Assembly (NCBI GenBank): GCA_963575645.1
Contig: OY754469.1
Span: 47,822,753 to 47,886,752, forward strand
Reading direction: 5' to 3'
Origin: Xanthostigma xanthostigma
Taxonomy: Eukaryota > Arthropoda > Insecta > Raphidioptera > Raphidiidae
DNA length: 64,000 nucleotides
Shown here: positions 10,501 through 20,595 of the stretch, one piece after another
Numbering within the stretch: position 1 is the stretch's first letter
Layout of the letters: every line of letters starts with the position of its first letter
Made by a program: the position numbers and the translations under genes
Notes under the pieces: model-generated
Told to the model about the DNA's origin: nothing
Database searches by the model: none
The model's input: the letters and a program-made list of their open reading frames with translations, nothing else

Positions 10501-10773
10501 CTAGCGGTCCTGCCCGGTTTCATCCGGGTGCAAAAAAACGAATGGGGGAGGAGAGACATCTTAGTTTAACGTTCAAATTTCATGATGATCGGAGTTACCG
10601 TTCAAAAGTTTTTGTCGGACGGACAAATTTTGAGTTAGATACAACATTTTTCATTGATGGTCCGCTCCTATTGGTCGTAACGTGATATTATATAGCCTAT
10701 AGCCTTCCTCGATAAATGGACTATCCAACAAAAAAAAAGTTTTCAATTCGAACCAGTAGTTCCTGAGATTAGC
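10501..10773 (-). mobile_element. Non-autonomous Helitron, family HelA, truncated
   Basis: On the minus strand it ends with the CCCGGATGAAACCGGGCAGG hairpin and CCGCTAG|T. It matches 32439-32769 through the blocks CCGATCATCATGAAATTTG and CCAATAGGAGCGGA. The 5' end is lost at AGATTAGC, where it meets the repeat at 10778. Confidence 0.85.
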
Positions 10774-10777
10774 ATAC

Positions 10778-10922
10778 TTAAGCCGGGTCTCCCGTGTTTG
10801 TTTTGCCCTCCTGGAAACGCGCCAGTGTTTACGGCATAAAAGAAGTATATTTTTGCACCCTAATAGTTCGATTGCGATTTTACTCCTATGCTCAGTATAG
10901 AATAAAAGTACATATATGATTT
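10778..10922 (+). repeat. 'GCGTATCCAGGA' dispersed repeat, copy 2
   Basis: Shares AAGCCGGGTCTCCCGTG, TTTTGCCCTCCTGGA and TTCGATTGCGATTTTA with 3742-3924 and 47308-47500. It abuts the broken 5' end of the HelA copy. Confidence 0.7.
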
Positions 10923-12134
10923 TACTTTATCACAAATTCGATATAAACAGTTTTTCCTTTTGACCCCGGATATACATACCTATATGTAGTATGACTATAT
11001 GAAGTGACATCTAGCGTCTTTTAACTGAAGCTCCAAGGCAGCTGACATTGCTCTTACATCCGTTCGCGCTATCAGCGAGATCAAAGTCGTTTAGATTGTG
11101 TGACTGTGTGTGTGTGTGTATTTCTTAGGAGTACTCCCGTGCCTTGCTTCAGAACAACGCTTTATTTATATGCACTGTATTTTTATTCTAACGCTTTATC
11201 TCGGTCGAATTTGAATCCGTACTCTGGAGTCAAACGGAACATTGCAAGCAGATCCGGCCAGTAACGTAATACAGTGTAAACTGTAAAGTAACGAGAAATA
11301 GGTCATACGCATAAAACTCCAAATTGGTTAAAATTTTTATTTCGAAATATATTTTAGTTCTTGATCATAACGTAATGGTTATTTTATTAATCTAATCACT
11401 GAAAAAAATACAAATAATAAAAAAGAAATGAAGAAAATAAGCGCTACTTTCGAATTTTCAAAACGCATCGTGACGTCAGAGTATATATCAACAACAGTTT
11501 TCATGACGACTGTGTCGTCTCATAGTAAGATTATGTCAGTATTTAGAGAAAACAACAAATAAACTTCATTTAGAACATTGACAATTTGAGATCAAGGTTG
11601 GCATGCATCGTATATCATGACGTCACATAAGCCCGCGAACATGGCCGATTATTTAAACTGTCTATTTTTGAATGTGGAATTTAATATTTTTTTTCTTATG
11701 ATAATATTACATTTTTAAATGATTATCAATTTTTTTCCGTATTATGGTTGACTAAATAATCTATTAAAAATATAAAAAAAAATCATGCATATGACCTATT
11801 GTGTACACGTATATATTCGTTACTTAAAGAACCAGTACCCGTTACTTTCGTATCGTTACCTTACTCATTACTTTTCATACGACATACAATCGTGCATCAA
11901 GAAGTGTATGTTCTGTGGCATCAAGCATGTACCCATCCCATCGAGGCGCGTCGCATCGTGATACGGTATGACTTCGTTCGTATAACGTATAACCGCATCA
12001 AACGAGTCGAACTGACTCCATGATGTCAGTTCGATACGACAGATGCGAGTAACGAAATGAATTTGTAAGTAACGATTCGGTACTTCGAGTCAGACGATGT
12101 ACCTTTTACTCAGTAATGAATCCATACGGTCTGT
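10923..12134. other. Unclassified spacer
   Basis: A short (TG)n run lies at about 11103-11118. TGACGTCA-type motifs occur at about 11470 and 11620. No gene or repeat family is recognised. Confidence 0.3.
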
Positions 12135-12575
12135 TATAGTTCTACTATATAGCGACACTCAAAGGACTGTGCACTTTGTGGCGTTATTGAGAGTTGTCGT
12201 TAAGCGCAGAGAAGAAATAATCCATTAATATTTTTTTACTATAATATGTATTTACTCATGATATGAATATGATAACTTATCGATAAGCAGCTGATCTAAA
12301 CATATGAAAGATAATCCCAACAAACAAAAGAACGAATTTCTTAGAATCTTCAGTACGCATGATGCCGACAACAAAGCAACAAAATAACAAACAAGTACTG
12401 TTATTGCTTAATGATGACGTATTGTTGTCGTTATTTAGAGTGGGTGTGGCGTTATTTAGAGTGTATCATTGTATGTGCAACAAGGTAAACCAACTAGAGT
12501 TAAGTAATTTCGACGTTTTAAGGAGTTTGTCGTTATATCGAGTGACGTCAAATGGAGATTACATAATCAAAAAAT
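12135..12575 (-). mobile_element. pogo/Tigger-like MITE, degenerate ends
   Basis: Matches the intact copy at 21869-22281 in reverse: TATAGCGACACTCAAAGGAC, GCACTTTGTGGCGTTATTGA and GATGCCGACAACAAAGCAAC. The terminal CAGTGTAAAC has decayed at both ends. A 72-codon frame is shared with the other copy but is interrupted there, so I do not call it a gene. Confidence 0.75.
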
Positions 12576-12595
12576 AAGTTTTTAGCCGTGTTTTA

Positions 12596-12905
12596 ACTCT
12601 ATCTATAGGTACCAATATTACAAAGAGTTAAAACTTTTGTAAGTTTGGATGTATGAGGTAATCTCTGAAACTACTCATCCGATTCGCATAAATTTTTTCA
12701 CCAATATTTACAATGGACCTTCAGAATAAACGTTGAAATAAAAGCGCTTTTCTAGTAACTAAATTTCGCCCTGTTATCTAGATGTCGCTTTCAACTAAAG
12801 TCATGTTTAATCTAACGCACACAAACATAACTGCATCCCATAAAAGTGACGCGGAAATTGCACAGTTTTATTCCCTTAAAAACGCACCATTTGATCTTTC
12901 GCATT
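12596..12905 (+). repeat. Dispersed repeat fragment with a partner at 38228-38360
   Basis: CTAGTAACTAAATTTCGCCC near 12753 recurs near 38239 on the same strand. Both continue with AACTAAAG(T/C)C and, about 95 bases on, a CCCATAAAA block. The upstream part (GGATGTATGAGGTAATCTC) has the style of a transposon leader. Class unknown. Confidence 0.6.
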
Positions 12906-13391
12906 TAAAAAAATTACTTAATCAATTTTTATATATTATGTAGAAATTAGAAAAGTTGTGTTTACTATAATTGCCCAAATTATAATTTATAAGTACGGAC
13001 CTGTTGTTAGGGTAAAGTCAGTTATTTGTGAAACCCGCGCCAACATATTAATGCGAATTTACATTTTCAATTAAACATATTAGGGATGTGTGAAAACTGG
13101 ATTTTCCTTGTAGTTTCAAGTAATTAATAGCATTCGATTAATAAGTAGTATGCGAAGAACGTTTTAGATACTGAAAGAGATTTAAACATTTTTTCAATAT
13201 CTAAACTTTCCCTTCCTGTAAAAATCGACTTGAGTCGAGTCGAGAAGTAACGGAGGAAAAAGTTTTTAGATAGATACTGAAAAATGATAAAAACTTTTCC
13301 ATACTGAAAAATATAAAAAAAAACCTTTTTCGATTTTCTCTCTGTGCAAATCTACTCGAAAATTAAGTATTTATTCACTATATTTAAGTCT

Positions 13392-14116
13392 AAAGGCCGC
13401 TGCACACGAGGCCAGAAACACTGCTTGGAGTTCTGCTGGCCGGTAGGCTGGGTACGAAGCTGGAAATGACGTCACTGCGGGCTCGTCTGCAGCTCACAAG
13501 ATAGGTTTTAAAATTAGAACAGGGACTATTTTCCTTGCTAGGTGTGAGCAAGAACCAATTAGGAAGCAGTATCTTGTCACGCGGGCGACTTGAACAAACG
13601 CTTACAAACCAACACGGCGTCATTCTGCTCACAGTCAGACAACAGACACGTTTTGCTCTGTGTTTATATTCGAACTGTCACTGCGCGCGCACCAGACAGC
13701 CTCGAATCTAGGACTTTTTCGAACCGGGGCAGAAACTTGATAATGGCATCCCCTCCCTCCAGCGTTTGAGATAAATTACTCAAAAAAAAAATCACAAATA
13801 TATAATGGTTGACATTTTTCGTGAACGGGAAACCGTCAGAAAACAAGCAGATTGAGTAAATCGGAAAAAGGACAGATTGGGTGTGGTTTTCAACCATATT
13901 CTATCATGATTTTGGCGTCCCCTGAAACTGCCGCCCGGGGCGGGTGCCCCGGTTTGCTCTCCCCTAGATCCGGGACTGGCACCAGATCTATCCACAAAAC
14001 AAGCTTGAAAAGAAGTCTCGTGTGAAGCAATCAAGAAAAAGCAGCGCCAGAAAACCAGTGGGCAAATCTAGCAAGGAATCTAGCAGCGTTTCTAGCCTCG
14101 TGTTCAGCGGCCTTAA
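13392..14116. mobile_element. DNA transposon, 'GGCCGCTGCACACGAGGC' family, full copy 1
   Basis: The terminal inverted repeats are AAGGCCGCTGCACACGAGGC at 13393 and its near complement ending 14115 (GCCTCGTGTTCAGCGGCCTT). The left 240 bp matches the right halves of the copies at 26706, 27992 and 41150. The interior from about 13640 to 14060 is unique to this copy and contains GCCCCGGTTTGCTCTCCCC-type GC-rich sequence. No transposase frame was found. Confidence 0.75.
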
Positions 14117-14144
14117 GATAATCAGAAGCAATGAAATAACTCAC

Positions 14145-14246
14145 CGAGGAAGATATCCTCGTCGTCGACGTTGGCGTGATGTTGAGCTGCTAACGCGGCC
14201 ATGCCGTGATAGAGCGTGAGCAGCGTGCAGTACGGACTGCGGGTGT
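14145..14246 (-). CDS. Candidate internal coding exon, unidentified protein
   Basis: On the minus strand a pyrimidine-rich tract and ...CACCTGCAG precede the segment and GTGAGTTATT follows it, giving good acceptor and donor sites. The 102 bases keep one frame open and read TRSPYCTLLTLYHGMAALAA, then QHHANVDDEDIFL. The composition is GC-rich and unlike the surroundings, and the peptide looks like ordinary structured protein with an acidic end. I cannot name the protein. Both borders fall after the first base of a codon, so the exon is phase-symmetric. The same frame stays open further upstream to about 14333, so a longer exon with an earlier acceptor (AG at about 14356) is possible, but that reading has a stop codon in this frame near 14339. 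No adjoining exon could be paired with certainty. Confidence 0.5.
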
Positions 14247-15203
14247 CTGCAGGTGCTATTGGGGGGGCGCTCAGTGCGGGGCGCAGACAGTGTGGGGCGG
14301 CGGCTGTGACGAACTGTCCACACAACATCCCCCCGCGCTAGGGGCACCGCGAGCCACGCTTACCTAAAACAATGCAACAAACATATATTAGATATCGTGT
14401 CCATCGAGATCATAATTAATAAGAAATATCGCAGGATTGTGGACAAAAAGTTAGATCTATTAATGTACGAAGTTTCGTCTGTAGATTTAGACTTTTTTAA
14501 GTACAGTATGAAAATTCAAAACAATAATTATGAATTACTAACCATAGCAATTAACAACAGTTAAGGTACATAAGACAAAAACATGGTAACAAGTTTATGT
14601 ATAAATTTTTAAACAATAAAAAATAAATACAAATTCGAAAGTTAGTTCAACTTCATAACATAGTTGTACTGATTACTTAAATTTTGAGTGTCTGTTCTAT
14701 AATTAATAGAATTGTTTTTTCTAATAAAACACATTTCACTGATATTACGTTTCTTCCAATTTGACTCTTTATCTAGTATTTGAACTTCGTTAAATAGAAA
14801 TTTATGTCCAGTGTCGAAATGATGAGATGACAACTAAATTAATAAATTTATGTTTCTACAGTCCATTCTGTGCTGGTAAATTCTATGTTTTAGTAACTGC
14901 TTTGTTTGCCCCACATAGCACTTACTACATTCACAAGGTATTTTATAAATTATATTAGATTTTTCTTATTAATGCAACAAACATTTATGTATATTGTTAT
15001 TAAAAACAGAAAATCTATTTGATTACTTTTTGGAAGGTCGATATGACCATCAAGCCACAAGGGCGTAGATATGGGGATCATAATAATAAAAAAATAAAAT
15101 TGAAAATAACACGAATACCTGGCTAAAAAATTAAATTTAGAAATACTTAATTAAAAAAAAAATTTTAATTAGTTTGGGAATTAATATTTAGCTTGACACC
15201 TTT
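14247..15203. other. Unclassified spacer
   Basis: 14247-14355 continues the GC-rich island beside the candidate exon. TCGCAGGATTGTGGACAAAA at about 14430 also occurs at 61269 and, inverted and diverged, near 60215, so it belongs to a dispersed repeat. The rest is A+T-rich with no coding signal. Confidence 0.35.
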
Positions 15204-15766
15204 CTGTGATGCGCCGGATCGTTAAAAATGTATATCCGCGGATACGGATCTGAATACGGATATTTGGTTTCAAGTTCCGCGGATACGGCAACGGATCTTA
15301 ACTTTCTTAGAGTACGCGGCGGTAAATATTGCACATCGTCCTTTGGAAAGAGACTATCTGTTATTGACCTCTTTAAGAGTTAACTCTCATAACAGATTGT
15401 CTCTTTCCAAAGATCGATGTGCAATATCTCATTATAAAGATAGTTTTTTAGTACCTTTGAGTTATGTACTATTGGTATGGTACTCACTACGATAAATGTT
15501 TGCAAAATACGATTTTAAAAAATAAAAAATAATCTGAATGGAATTTAACAGTTTTTCATTATTACCTAATCACCTATACCTATATATATAAAAAAAAAAA
15601 ATATACGCGTCGACTTGAGAACCTCCTCCGTTTTTGTTTTTCGTCGGTTAAAAATGTCATCTATGAATTGAAAATTAATAAGGTAAAAGATCCGCCAAAA
15701 ACTAACGGATACGGATCTTTCTTCTCCCTCGGATATCCACGGATACGGATATCCGGCACATCACTA
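15204..15766 (+). mobile_element. hAT-type MITE, family hN1, copy 1
   Basis: Left end TGTGATGCGCCGGATC, right end GATATCCGGCACATCACTA. An internal hairpin pairs TTGGAAAGAGACTATCTG with CAGATTGTCTCTTTCCAA. Repeated GCGGATACGGAT motifs lie near both ends. Compared with 41571-42086 and 45776-46305 it carries a small extra insert near 15590-15650. No clean target duplication. Confidence 0.8.
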
Positions 15767-16282
15767 GTATTAATATAATCGCGCAGTGCGATAGTATCAA
15801 ACTTTTGGCCTTTGTGGTGTAATATACTATTGCAATCTTGTAAGTGGCCGTTGATACGTACATTTTGTGACAAATTTAAAAAAAAAACAAATCGAATTAT
15901 GTCGCAAGTTGCCAACTGTAAAATGAAATTCCTCACGTTCAACATTATTTAATGGTGACGTTAAAATATAAGTTCGGCTTGACAAGTCCAGTCAGCCATG
16001 GAAGTGTAGACTTTATTGTTTTCAACTACACAAGAAGTAATAACTGAATTATATTATGTGCCGTCAGGAGTAGAATGGCTGTTTTCCAGACAAGAGTAAT
16101 TTAATATATAAAATGGAGATCAAAATAAGAATGCAGGGCGCAAGCATAAAGCAAATGCCAGACGTTGATAAGTTAGTGCACATTTTATATACGAATGACT
16201 GCGCTCAGATGCTCAAATCAAGATGGTGCAACGAGTGTCATCTGGATTCTAGAATACAGTAGAACCATATATTATATATTAA
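15767..16282. other. Unclassified spacer
   Basis: No gene or known repeat identified. Confidence 0.3.
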
Positions 16283-16400
16283 TCTATACTAATATACAGG
16301 GTGACATATAGGAAACGGACGCTAGTACACAGCTGTCAGTGGTGGAAAATTGTTGCGGTTTAAAAAGTTCCCTTCGAAGTGACCTACCGTTTTAGATAAA

Positions 16401-16628
16401 ATGGAGCAGTGGACGATACAGCAGCGAGTGTTCGCGTACGATACGTTCGTTCGAAATGATGAGTCTGTTATTGCAACACAGCGGATCTTTCGTCGCCATT
16501 TTAATATCGGTCGTAATGGCGCAATTCCAAGCCGTAATACGATCCTGCGATGGATTAAAGGTTTCAGATTAACAGGAAACATTGATGGAGTTAAAAGATG
16601 CCATTACAGAAGAGGTGCATTTGGTTGA
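16401..16628 (+). pseudogene. Transposase N-terminus with DUF4817 helix-turn-helix
   Basis: Reads MEQWTIQQRVFAYDTFVRND, then VIATQRIFRRHFNIGRNGAI and PSRNTILRWIKGFRLTGNID. This is the DUF4817 domain: an N-terminal MExWTxxQRVFAV motif, RxFRRHFNIGRN, and a closing helix with W(I/V)K. In insects it begins Tc-type transposases, where it binds DNA ahead of the DDE catalytic core. Here residues 1 to about 65 are recognisable. After NIDG the frame runs into out-of-frame sequence and stops. The catalytic domain is missing, so the product could bind DNA at most. The start codon at 16401 follows the left inverted repeat by about 80 bases, as expected for such elements. Confidence 0.85.
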
Positions 16629-16731
16629 ACCAGAGCTGTTAGCGAAAGTTATGGATAACTTTCGGTACAGACTTGAAGTGTGCATTCAAGAGAATGGCCG
16701 CCACCTGAATGATATAACTTTTCATACCTAA
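16588..16731 (+). pseudogene. Transposase C-terminal tail joined by deletion
   Basis: In a different frame from the DUF4817 part the sequence reads ELKDAITEEVHLVEPELLAK, then VMDNFRYRLEVCIQENGRHL and NDITFHT before a stop at 16729. This matches the C-terminal end of DUF4817-bearing transposases, where NFxxRLxxCIxxxGxHLxDIIF is the usual ending. The two ends overlap by about 40 bases in different frames. A deletion therefore removed roughly the middle 250 residues with the DDE catalytic centre, and the junction is out of frame. No working enzyme can be made from this copy. Confidence 0.8.
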
Positions 16732-17079
16732 CTACCTATATTAAATCAAATGGTAGGTATTGATCTGTCGTTTTTTAAAACAAATTATTTTTTTCATCAA
16801 AAACAACTGATTAACGTCCGTTTCCCATATGTCACCCTGTATAAAGCTGAAGAGTTTGTTTGTTTGTTTAGTTGAACGCGCTAATCTCAGGAACTACTGG
16901 TTCAAATTGAAAACATTTTTTTTTGTTGGATAGCCCATTTATTGTGGAAGGTTATAGGCTACGACCAATAGGAGCGGAGCATCAATGAAAAATGTTGCAA
17001 AATGTATCTCAAAAATAAGCTTCTATTCAGGTGAAATTCCCTAACTAAATATACTCATATTAGCGTTGTAAGTTCGCAA

Positions 17080-17152
17080 GCCCGGCTGGCTCAATCGGTT
17101 GAGCATGCGACTGTCAATATCAAGGTCGTGGGTTCGAGCCCCACGTTGGGCG
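17080..17152 (+). tRNA. tRNA-Lys-like gene or pseudogene with GTC in the anticodon position
   Basis: 73 bases fold as a cloverleaf. The acceptor GCCCGGC pairs with GTTGGGC, the D stem GCTC/GAGC and T stem GTGGG/CCCAC are perfect, and the T loop is TTCGAGC. The body matches eukaryotic tRNA-Lys(CTT) almost throughout. The anticodon loop CTGTCAA places GTC (Asp) at 17113-17115, and the anticodon stem TGCGA/TATCA has two mismatches. A T-run from 17160 could terminate Pol III. It lies inside a HelA Helitron. A decayed copy is most likely, but the acceptor and T arms look intact. Confidence 0.6.
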
Positions 17153-17417
17153 AATATGTATTTTTTTTTTATTTTCTATACTGCTTTCTTCTAAGGCTTA
17201 CATTTAAATTAATTTTAATTTTATTTAATTAATTTAAAAAAAAGTATAAATATTGCTTTTTATCAACAAAAACTTTTGAGCGGTAACTCCGATCATCATG
17301 AAATTTGGACACAACATTCATCTCGGTAAAATAAGATGAATGTGTGTACTCATGTTCCTCCCTTCCCCATTCGTTCTTTTACACCCGGGTGAAACCGGAC
17401 GGGACCGCTAGTTAAAT

Positions 17418-17586
17418 AAATGAATCATTACCTATCTACTCAATGTGCGGTGAGTGAACGCAACAAAGCGTATCGAAAATATATCTGCGTCTCTTTCTTC
17501 GATGTAATTCCCTGATTTCTCCGATGTTTGGATTGGTTGATGTACTTGCATTTTCAATCTGAATAAAGTATCTCTGTTTCAAAAAC
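17418..17586 (+). repeat. Dispersed repeat pair, copy 1
   Basis: TACCTATCTACTCAATGTGC through ATCTCTGTTTCAAAAAC. A near-identical copy lies at 47113-47280 on the same strand. Neither has inverted ends, and the class is unknown. Confidence 0.75.
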
Positions 17587-18496
17587 TGTGGAATATTATA
17601 TTCATAGTGCAAAGGTACAACTGTAATTTTTAACAGGCTATAAGAATATCAATTTCAATCTTATACATACAATACACAAGAGAAATTTCAGGAAATGTCA
17701 ATCGATATTGACTTATTATTGTAAATAAAATATTTATTATTGAAAAATAGGTCAACAAAGGACTGTTCAATTTAATTTTCGAAGGAAATTCGCATTTACA
17801 CAATACAATGAATTTCTTTTCTTCGAGAGAAAACTATATTTCATATTACATCAACAAAATATTTTATATATTATTTCGCTGAATGTAACAATAGCATTTA
17901 TTAAATCAATATAGAAGAAATGAACAAAGGCAATTTCTGAAACTGTGTTTACGGGATAATTGAACTATCGTTGTCGGAACCCCTCTAATATCGCGAAAAT
18001 GGAAAATTCCAACATTGTCAAATTATCGATAATTTTCTATAACGTGTTTTAACTTTAAGCATTTTCAGGTTATAATTAAAATACCGAAAATAAAAAAAAA
18101 CGTAGTTGTAAAAATTAAATTATGATATAGCGGTTACTCAACAATAATCGTTCCCACCAACAGATACAGGTATCACGTGAACACAACATGTTGGACTAGA
18201 GTACACAAGGTAATTGATTGGTTGTTCTGCTGTCTTGAGTTTCAAGACACATTCCAGATGCTGATCATGCAATTTTATTGCTCTAACGGCTTACCAGATT
18301 GAATTGTAGTTAATTTTTTATCTCAAACTTAAATAGGCACTTTAAATAATTTTTTTTTAAATAAATATTGAAGGAGATTTATTTGGTTGAGGAACAATTG
18401 AGAAATAAGCTTTACCAGAGTATCGCTTGTGGCCAACGTTTCGAAAAATATATTTTCATCATCAGGGCCTATGAACATGTATAATATTCGTTACAT
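17587..18496. other. Unclassified A+T-rich spacer
   Basis: No gene seen. CCAACGTTTCGA...TTTTCATCATCAGGGCC at about 18433-18470 resembles a short motif common in insect repeats, but nothing more can be said. Confidence 0.3.
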
Positions 18497-19216
18497 TTAA
18501 GGAGGTTGAGCCGTTTTACGAATATAATGAAAAAAATCTTAAATAAAGTTTGTTTAATAGATTTTTTTATGACAAAATTTTCTGTAAAATATCCAAAATC
18601 AGGAGATTTATAAAGTTAAAAATTTAAAAAAAACTTTTACATGTAGTCATGGAAAATATGTCAACCTAGCATGCAAACGGTACATTTTAATTTTTTGCAA
18701 ATAACCAAATAATGTCAGCAGTTCCGAAAACTAACTATGTAAAGCATCGATGTCTAACGCATATTTTACTATTTTTTCCAAATTAATTAGGAGACTTTTA
18801 ATCAATAAAAAAAAATTATTAATCCTTAGCACTTTTCGATTATGGACTTTTATTCTTGTCAATTTTAACAATTTTAACTGAATTTTCAACTTTTTAATGA
18901 TTTAATTTTTATTTTTATTACTTCTAATTTCTTTTTTTAATTATTTATATTACTGCAAAAAATATCTAAAAATACAGATATTTACATAAATTTATTTTTT
19001 TTTACCTAACTGTACAAAAAATTCAAAAGTTAGTCCATTAAGTAAAACATAATGAAACAATTAATTAATTAAAAAAAATTATTTATTTATGCCTTTATGA
19101 CAATAATTTATTGGTATCATCGACTTATAACCTTTTGTAAAATTTTTTTATGGAAAAGTTCCCATTTAGAATTCGACTTACTTTTTATTGGGACTGTAAC
19201 GCATCAACCTCGTTAA
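18497..19216 (+). mobile_element. TTAA-flanked MITE, family T1, copy 1
   Basis: TTAA at both edges, then GGAGGTTGAGCCGTT and the inverted AACGCATCAACCTCG. The very A+T-rich interior matches 48182-48877 over its whole length, and a fragment occurs at 33936-34037. A TTAA duplication is typical of piggyBac-group elements, but the terminal bases are not the usual CCC, so the superfamily is uncertain. Confidence 0.85.
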
Positions 19217-19720
19217 TATTATCTACTGACAATTAAAAAATAAAAATACAAATAAAAAAACAACCTATCAACATTTTATAATAAATTTATACGGTTCATT
19301 ATACATTACTTTTAACAAGAATGTTTACATTTTTACAAAAGTTAAATTTGTAAAAGTAGTGAAATTAAAATTTTCCGCTCAACAACACATGAAATATCAT
19401 CATTAATAAAAACGTTTATATAGACTGGTTTTAATTGCCGTATAATAATATATCGACTACATAAATATCCCGTAAATCAATATTTTCTGTTTACAAGCGC
19501 CAGTTGATTGAAGTCCTGTTCATGATATCCGTCCAACCCCAGATACTGTAGCATGGCGCTACAGCGGGATGTTACTCATTTCTGTCCTACAATTCCACAA
19601 CAGCCGTTCTTTAACATTTTTCATAGATGCAGAAACATTAATCCCACCAAAAAAAGGCTGGAGTTCGATACAAAGACAAAGTGGGTTTGCCGCAAAAAGA
19701 TGTGAGATTTAAGACGGTGC
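19217..19720. other. Unclassified spacer
   Basis: No gene or repeat recognised. Confidence 0.3.
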
Positions 19721-19880
19721 TCAAGGGCGTAGATATTTTGGAGGGATGGGGAGTTTACTCCTCAAGAAACGATTTTGAGTGATAAGACCCGGTACGGAAA
19801 TTTTATGAGTAGTAAAATCAATTGGTGAGGCGTTACGCTCCACCGCTTCAAGTGTGGCGTTACGCTCGTCCGCTTCAAAA
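19721..19880 (-). repeat. 'GAAGCGGACGAGCG' family, copy 2
   Basis: Inverted copy of 132-245. A 105-codon frame on the minus strand crosses this repeat and the adjoining 50-base tandem duplication, so I reject it as a gene. Confidence 0.7.
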
Positions 19881-19882
19881 GA

Positions 19883-19985
19883 TATATCTGTAGGATTTAA
19901 CGTGCGAAAGAATAAGATGGAATACAAAAGAGACAAACATTTATATCTGTAGGATTTAACATGCGAAAGAATGAGATGAAATACA
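19883..19985 (+). repeat. Two tandem units of about 59 bp
   Basis: TATATCTGTAGGATTTAAC followed by TGCGAAAGAAT occurs at about 19883 and again at 19942, with few differences. Confidence 0.8.
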
Positions 19986-20059
19986 TTACACAGCGTATCT
20001 AAGGAGTAAACTCCAGTCGTGCGTCGGAGCTGACACACACACAGTTTTTTACTCTATAA

Positions 20060-20595
20060 CTGCGAAGTGCGAGTAGTGTTGCCAGGCGTCCGGATAAAAC
20101 CGGACAGAGTTAGGCTTTTTAATTGCATGTCCAGGCCAAAATAAACGGTGTCCGGTTTTTGTTAAGCTTTTTACATTTCACGCAGGCGAATATGAATAAT
20201 AATCTTTATTAACTTAAAGAAAAGAAGTTCTGTTTTGTTTAGATTGTTTTTTATTTTGTTTTGGGAAGTAAAAGCAGGTACATAAGACTTATTTGTGCAA
20301 TTGCCTTTCATTAGAATTTAAGAAGAATTTAAAATGTTGATAAAAATGTCTATCTAAAATTTAATTTTGACTGATGATTTTGGCTGATTAGTAATAGAGT
20401 ACTTGAACTGATTTTGCATTTGATGTTATTTATATTTCATTAGAATTTAACAAGATTCATGGTAATAATCAAAAAAGCTTGATTTTACATACATTTTTTT
20501 TTAGACAAAATTCTCAATAATTTAGGCTGCCCGGCCTTTTTACCTAAATGTCCGGCTATTTGGTTTGGCGATCTGGCTATAACTGCGAGGCTGAT
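20060..20595. mobile_element. Probable hAT-like fragment ('GTTGCCAGGCGTCCGG')
   Basis: GTGTTGCCAGGCGTCCGG near 20076 and the inverted-style end near 20550-20580 resemble hAT termini rich in CCGG. CTATAACTGCGA occurs just before (20054) and just after (20577), a possible but overlong target duplication. No transposase is seen. Confidence 0.4.

Larger units (their letters stand above)
16297..16839 (+). mobile_element. Tc1/mariner-superfamily deletion derivative with DUF4817
   Basis: The terminal inverted repeats CAGGGTGACATATAGGAAAC and GTTTCCCATATGTCACCCTG differ at one position, and the element is flanked by TA on both sides (16295-16296 and 16840-16841). At 543 bp it is a non-autonomous deletion product of a full transposon; the two transposase ends are annotated separately. 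It inserted inside the 5' terminus of a HelA Helitron, so it is younger than that copy. Confidence 0.9.
16283..17411 (+). mobile_element. HelA Helitron carrying two other insertions
   Basis: Starts A|TCTATACTAATA and ends GGGACCGCTAG|T. The same sequence without inserts is at 32439-32769 (331 bp). Here a mariner-type element (16297-16839) interrupts the first 15 bases at a TA. A 270-base segment holding a tRNA-Lys-like sequence replaces the middle. After removal of these, the conserved blocks run in the right order: AAGCTGAAGAGTTTG, AATCTCAGGAACTACTGG, CCGATCATCATGAAATTTG, then the GGTGAAACCGG hairpin. It encodes no protein of its own. Confidence 0.85.

Noticed and set aside
12359-12577. 72-codon frame conserved in both pogo-like MITEs
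   Set aside because: Elements are 410-440 bp and non-autonomous, with no transposase motif. Similarity is explained by shared descent of the repeat.
14022-14347. Other frames across the 14.2-kb GC-rich island
   Set aside because: They give Arg/Ser/Pro-rich translations typical of off-frame GC-rich coding DNA; only the minus-strand frame ending at GTGAGT looks protein-like.
15661-15945. Minus-strand frames at the hN1 ends (also 41981-42220)
   Set aside because: Both arise from the same MITE terminal region reading outward; the shared residues are inverted-repeat sequence.
19721-20038. 105-codon minus-strand frame
   Set aside because: Covers a dispersed repeat and a tandem duplication; part of it recurs at 132-245 without an extended frame.
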